Shown here in pieces: positions 41,693 to 44,688 of a stretch of 44,688 nt of DNA. The notes under the pieces were generated by a model, which saw only the letters and a list, made by a program, of their open reading frames with translations, was not told the DNA's origin and did no database searches. Origin of the DNA: a virus. The position numbers and the translations under genes are program-made. The stretch is taken from positions 1 through 44,688 of IMG/VR virus record IMGVR_UViG_3300017727_002701; one strand, written 5' to 3'. Numbering within the stretch: position 1 is the stretch's first letter; the number at the start of each line of letters is the position of its first letter.

Positions 41693-41719
41693 GGGGAGCC
41701 TTGCGCTCCCCTTTTTTTT
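41693..41719 (+). terminator. Rho-independent terminator after gp32
   Basis: GGGGAGC (41693-41699), a five-base loop CTTGC, GCTCCCC (41705-41711), then eight Ts. The stem is identical to the terminator at 8517. It ends the + strand operon before the B12-type radical SAM gene. Confidence 0.92.
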
Positions 41720-41732
41720 CTTTAGGGTTATT

Positions 41733-43235
41733 ATGCACGGAATAATATTTGGTGGCTTGTTAGAAGATATGGGAATGGACGCCAGTATGGTAAGCATTCG
41801 TAGATCATCTGGCGCACATAAGATTGCTACCTTTCTACGTAAACATGATTATGATATTGAGGTTGTTGATTATATTCATCGATGGTCTTTAGATCAATTA
41901 AAAGAATTCACAACAAAGAAAGTTGATAGCGAAACTCTTTTCTTTGGCTTTAGTTCTACGTTTATGATTAGTACACCAGAATTGGTTGAGTTCGTTCATT
42001 GGCTCAAAGAAAAATATCCACACATCAAACAAGTTATCGGTAGTCAGAATCAAACAATGAAAGAACTACCCTGTGATTGGTATGTATATGGGTATGGTGA
42101 GTATGCTATATTGGCTCTTATAGACCATTTCAGAGGCGGACCAGAGCCGATACACGAAGGAAATCTTATAAATGCATACACGAACTACAAGGCATTTCCT
42201 AAAGAAGACCTTTCTGTTCAGTATGAAGAACGAGATTTCATTCATGAAAGAGAGATACTATTATTAGAAATGGCGAGAGGATGTAAGTTCAAATGTTCTT
42301 TCTGTAGTTTTCCTATTCTTGGTGTGAAAGATGACCATACAACTTCAGAACAATATTTTTATGATGAGATGTTAAGAAACTATGACAAATGGGGAACTAC
42401 CCACTACATGGTTCTAGATGAAACATTTAATGATTCAAGTGATAAGATTGCTAAGTACGCGGCTGCCTGTAGAAGACTTCCATTCAAACCTAAGATGACT
42501 GCTTATATTAGAGCAGACTTGATGGTATCCAGAATACAAGATTGGGATAACTTGATAGATATGGGAATCACTTCTCATTTTTATGGTGTTGAGTCTATGC
42601 ACTTGCCTTCAGCGAAATCAATTGGTAAAGGAATGAATAGTGGCAGAATACAAGATGGTCTATTAGCAGTAGATTCTTATTTCAGAAAGAATGCTGGCTT
42701 TTATAAAGGACACATATCTTTGATTGCTGGCTTACCACACGAAACTTTAGATACACTTAGAGAAACAAAAGACTGGTTAGAAAAGTATTGGCAACAAAAT
42801 AGTTTCCATTTAAATATATTAATGATCAAAGACTTAGATAAAAATGGTACATCATTGAATCATAATTCTGCTATGGATAAAGATTGGGCAAAATTTGGAT
42901 ATGAAAGGACTACTTTCCCAGAAGAGTGTGATATAGATTGGAGTAAAAGTTTCAATCCATACTTTAAAAATCTTTATGAGTATGTGGATAATTATGAGTA
43001 TTATTTAAAATGGAAAAATCCAAATCTAAGTTTGTATGATGTTACTAAATTTGCTGTTGAAGAATGGAGTCAAGCCAAACTTAAAAATGGTATTGATCCG
43101 TTTATGTATGATAAGTTCTTTATCGATCCTACTGTTAAGTGGAGCGACTTTGCTGAATTGAATCATTTAGAAAGAAGAACAGAGCATATTAATGCTCAAA
43201 TAGATTCTTATATAGAAAGAAAATTAGTCTCTTGA
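41733..43235 (+). CDS. B12-binding-type radical SAM protein
   Basis: This encodes 500 residues. The first 135 resemble a cobalamin-binding domain (SIRRSSGAHKIATFLRKHDYDIEVVDY, then GSQNQ), followed by EMARGCKFKCSFC with Cys184, Cys188 and Cys191 (CX3CX2C) and a TIM-barrel-like core (VLDETFND, FYGVESM, ISLIAGLPHETLDTL). No DxHxxG is apparent, so cobalamin binding is unconfirmed. This family methylates or rearranges unactivated carbons, or alters tRNA. The gene starts 14 bases after the gp32 terminator with no clear sigma-70 promoter, suggesting read-through or late expression. It overlaps the convergent minus gene by 12 bases. Confidence 0.85.
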   Translation: MHGIIFGGLLEDMGMDASMVSIRRSSGAHKIATFLRKHDYDIEVVDYIHRWSLDQLKEFTTKKVDSETLFFGFSSTFMISTPELVEFVHWLKEKYPHIKQVIGSQNQTMKELPCDWYVYGYGEYAILALIDHFRGGPEPIHEGNLINAYTNYKAFPKEDLSVQYEERDFIHEREILLLEMARGCKFKCSFCSFPILGVKDDHTTSEQYFYDEMLRNYDKWGTTHYMVLDETFNDSSDKIAKYAAACRRLPFKPKMTAYIRADLMVSRIQDWDNLIDMGITSHFYGVESMHLPSAKSIGKGMNSGRIQDGLLAVDSYFRKNAGFYKGHISLIAGLPHETLDTLRETKDWLEKYWQQNSFHLNILMIKDLDKNGTSLNHNSAMDKDWAKFGYERTTFPEECDIDWSKSFNPYFKNLYEYVDNYEYYLKWKNPNLSLYDVTKFAVEEWSQAKLKNGIDPFMYDKFFIDPTVKWSDFAELNHLERRTEHINAQIDSYIERKLVS

Positions 43236-44666
43236 AATAAATCTAGCAGAACCAGGACTATCAGGAGATAAAGGATCTCCTAAACTTACTGCTACATGAA
43301 CATCTGGTGCTGGCGCTGGAGCACTATTACCACTTTGCTGATTAATAACTATAGGCTCTGCTGGCTGTTGTTGTAGTGCTTCTACTTCTTCTGTGTTTTG
43401 TTGTAGTGGAACAGAATCAACCGCTGGTTGTGTGGTAAGAGGTGTTACATTACTTCTGCTTTCAAGTTCTGATGTTATGAGTGCTTTATTCTCATCGCTG
43501 ATATCGTCATCTTTAATAATCGCTTGTAGTTGTCCTGTAGTCGCATCACCAATCATATCAGCATTTACTTCACTATTACCAATTATGTCTTTATCAAACA
43601 GACCACTATCTTTTGCGGAGCTTAAATCTTTTTTCTGTGTTGCTCTTGCTTTTATTTCGGTTTCTACAAACTCTGTAACTTGTTTAGTTGCTTCTTCAAG
43701 AAGTTCTGGCATTCTTTCTTTTACTTTAGGATCACCTTCTGGATATTCTCCATGAACTTCATTATACGCTTCTCTTGCAATTTCATAACCAGCAACACCC
43801 AAAGTACCCACAGTACCTACACCAGGAGCAAGTGCAGTAGCGGCTAGTCCTGCACCGACCATGTCACCTTCTATAAGTTTTTTCACACCTAATACACCAC
43901 CAGCAACAGTTCCTAAAAAAGGAATTGCTCGAGAAACAAGACCTGGTCCTTTTGTAGCCACAATTTTTGCAATGATAGGTCCTAAAGGAATTTTGTTTGC
44001 CACTGTACCTGCAACATTCGCAACATTTTTTGTTTTGTTTAACAAAGATTTTACTGCTGGACTAGTTGTCGTAACAGGTTTACCATCAACGCCAAGTCCC
44101 ATAACATTGCTAGTTGCTTTTTTTAAAACGTCTCCAGTTTGACTGGCTAAATTCGTAACTGGTTTGCTTGTTAGTATATCTCCGCCGGCTTTAAGTGCTC
44201 CACCAGTCATCCTTGAATTGCCTACTACTTTTACTGCTTTAGTTGAATCTAGTAGATCAAAGTCTGCTGGTTGTTGTGGTGTTGCATTAACTTCACCAGC
44301 ATTTGCTTCATTAGATCCAAACATCATATTTAATGCAGCCATCCCTGCCAAACCACCAAGAGCACCTTTACCTACGCTCTTTGCTTTTTGTGGTATTGCA
44401 GGCATAGAAAATCCTGCTTTTATTTCTTCTTCTGTTTTTTCTTTAGTTGTAAATGTTTCTTTTACTTCTGTATTTTTATTAATATCTTTTAGTTCTTCTT
44501 TGATGTCGATCAAAACATTTTCAATGTCTTGTAGTGAATCATTAGATGATTCTAATACATTTGCATTTACACTAGTATTTCTTCCATTGTTATTGGCAAG
44601 TCCTGGACTTGCTGTTACGTTTCCAACTTCACCAGGATTGTTCGATGCTAGGTTTGCTCTAGCCAT
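43224..44666 (-). CDS. Large structural-like protein, possibly incomplete at the right edge
   Basis: This encodes 480 residues from the ATG at the complement of 44664-44666. The frame stays open to the window edge (reading ...NVIPFNS before that ATG) and no ribosome site precedes the ATG, so the true start may lie beyond the window. It has a disordered N-terminus with a coiled-coil stretch (DIENVLIDIKEELKDINKN), a Gly/Ala-rich hydrophobic centre (AIPFLGTVAGGVLGVKKLIEGD) and a Gln/Pro-rich C-terminus (EALQQQPAEPIVINQQ). This layout suits a tape-measure- or baseplate-associated virion protein, but no family is firmly recognised. It is probably late, opposite to the early + strand. Confidence 0.6.
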   Translation of the reverse strand: MARANLASNNPGEVGNVTASPGLANNNGRNTSVNANVLESSNDSLQDIENVLIDIKEELKDINKNTEVKETFTTKEKTEEEIKAGFSMPAIPQKAKSVGKGALGGLAGMAALNMMFGSNEANAGEVNATPQQPADFDLLDSTKAVKVVGNSRMTGGALKAGGDILTSKPVTNLASQTGDVLKKATSNVMGLGVDGKPVTTTSPAVKSLLNKTKNVANVAGTVANKIPLGPIIAKIVATKGPGLVSRAIPFLGTVAGGVLGVKKLIEGDMVGAGLAATALAPGVGTVGTLGVAGYEIAREAYNEVHGEYPEGDPKVKERMPELLEEATKQVTEFVETEIKARATQKKDLSSAKDSGLFDKDIIGNSEVNADMIGDATTGQLQAIIKDDDISDENKALITSELESRSNVTPLTTQPAVDSVPLQQNTEEVEALQQQPAEPIVINQQSGNSAPAPAPDVHVAVSLGDPLSPDSPGSARFISRD

Positions 44667-44688
44667 AGAATTGAAAGGAATTACGTTG

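Overview
The window looks like part of the genome of a lytic marine T4-like myovirus. It is AT-rich, densely packed, and most genes overlap by a few bases. T4-type core genes are recognisable at the right: a gp33-like late-transcription accessory protein, a gp59-like helicase loader and a gp32-like single-strand DNA-binding protein, in the same order as in T4, plus PhoH and a PD-(D/E)XK exonuclease. Two promoter classes fit this: near-perfect host sigma-70 promoters (TTGACA/TATAAT with 17-bp spacers) and T4-type late promoters (TATAAATA). A circularly permuted (two-piece) tmRNA gene lies at about 37.93-38.19 kb. Permuted tmRNAs occur in alphaproteobacteria, some cyanobacteria and some betaproteobacteria. 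The proteobacterial-style tag (ending ANDEVFALAA) and the absence of photosystem genes favour an alphaproteobacterial host, perhaps SAR11-like; this is inference.

Layout. 0-8.1 kb (+): small early genes, a possible ParB-like protein, a methyltransferase-like protein, ATP-dependent DNA ligase, a cupin, an HExxH protein, a secreted protein, and a TET-associated (GREB1-like) glycosyltransferase implicated in DNA base modification. 8.2-8.5 kb: a small HTH-like protein with a strong terminator. 8.5-13.2 kb (-): a probable late operon for two exported low-complexity proteins (one Thr/Asn-rich, one NIDO-like/acidic/Asn-Ser-Gln-rich), a membrane-anchored coiled coil and an unrecognised protein. 13.3-17.1 kb (+): a basic small protein, a fatty acid desaturase, an unrecognised protein, an Asp/Asn-hydroxylase-like 2OG oxygenase, a GNAT-like protein and a methyltransferase-like protein.

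17.1-27.0 kb (+): seven tandem radical SAM proteins, each with an extra N-terminal cysteine cluster, interrupted only by a 77-residue protein and a sulfotransferase-like protein. 27.0-36.1 kb (+): three paralogous glycosyltransferase-like proteins, a UDP-sugar dehydrogenase, a methyltransferase, a NodU-type carbamoyltransferase and two SGNH-like proteins. 36.1-41.7 kb (+): PhoH, exonuclease, tmRNA, SleB-type cell-wall hydrolase, nucleotide-sugar epimerase, gp33, gp59 and gp32, ending in a strong terminator. 41.7-43.2 kb (+): a B12-binding-type radical SAM enzyme. 43.2 kb to the end (-): a large structural-like protein.

The 17-36 kb block is the most unusual part. About 16 almost uninterrupted, translationally coupled genes combine radical SAM chemistry with sugar oxidation, glycosyl transfer, methyl, carbamoyl and sulfo transfer and esterase-like functions. 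The economical reading is a phage-encoded pathway that builds or decorates a glycan, glycolipid, protein or modified nucleotide. The substrate cannot be read from sequence alone.
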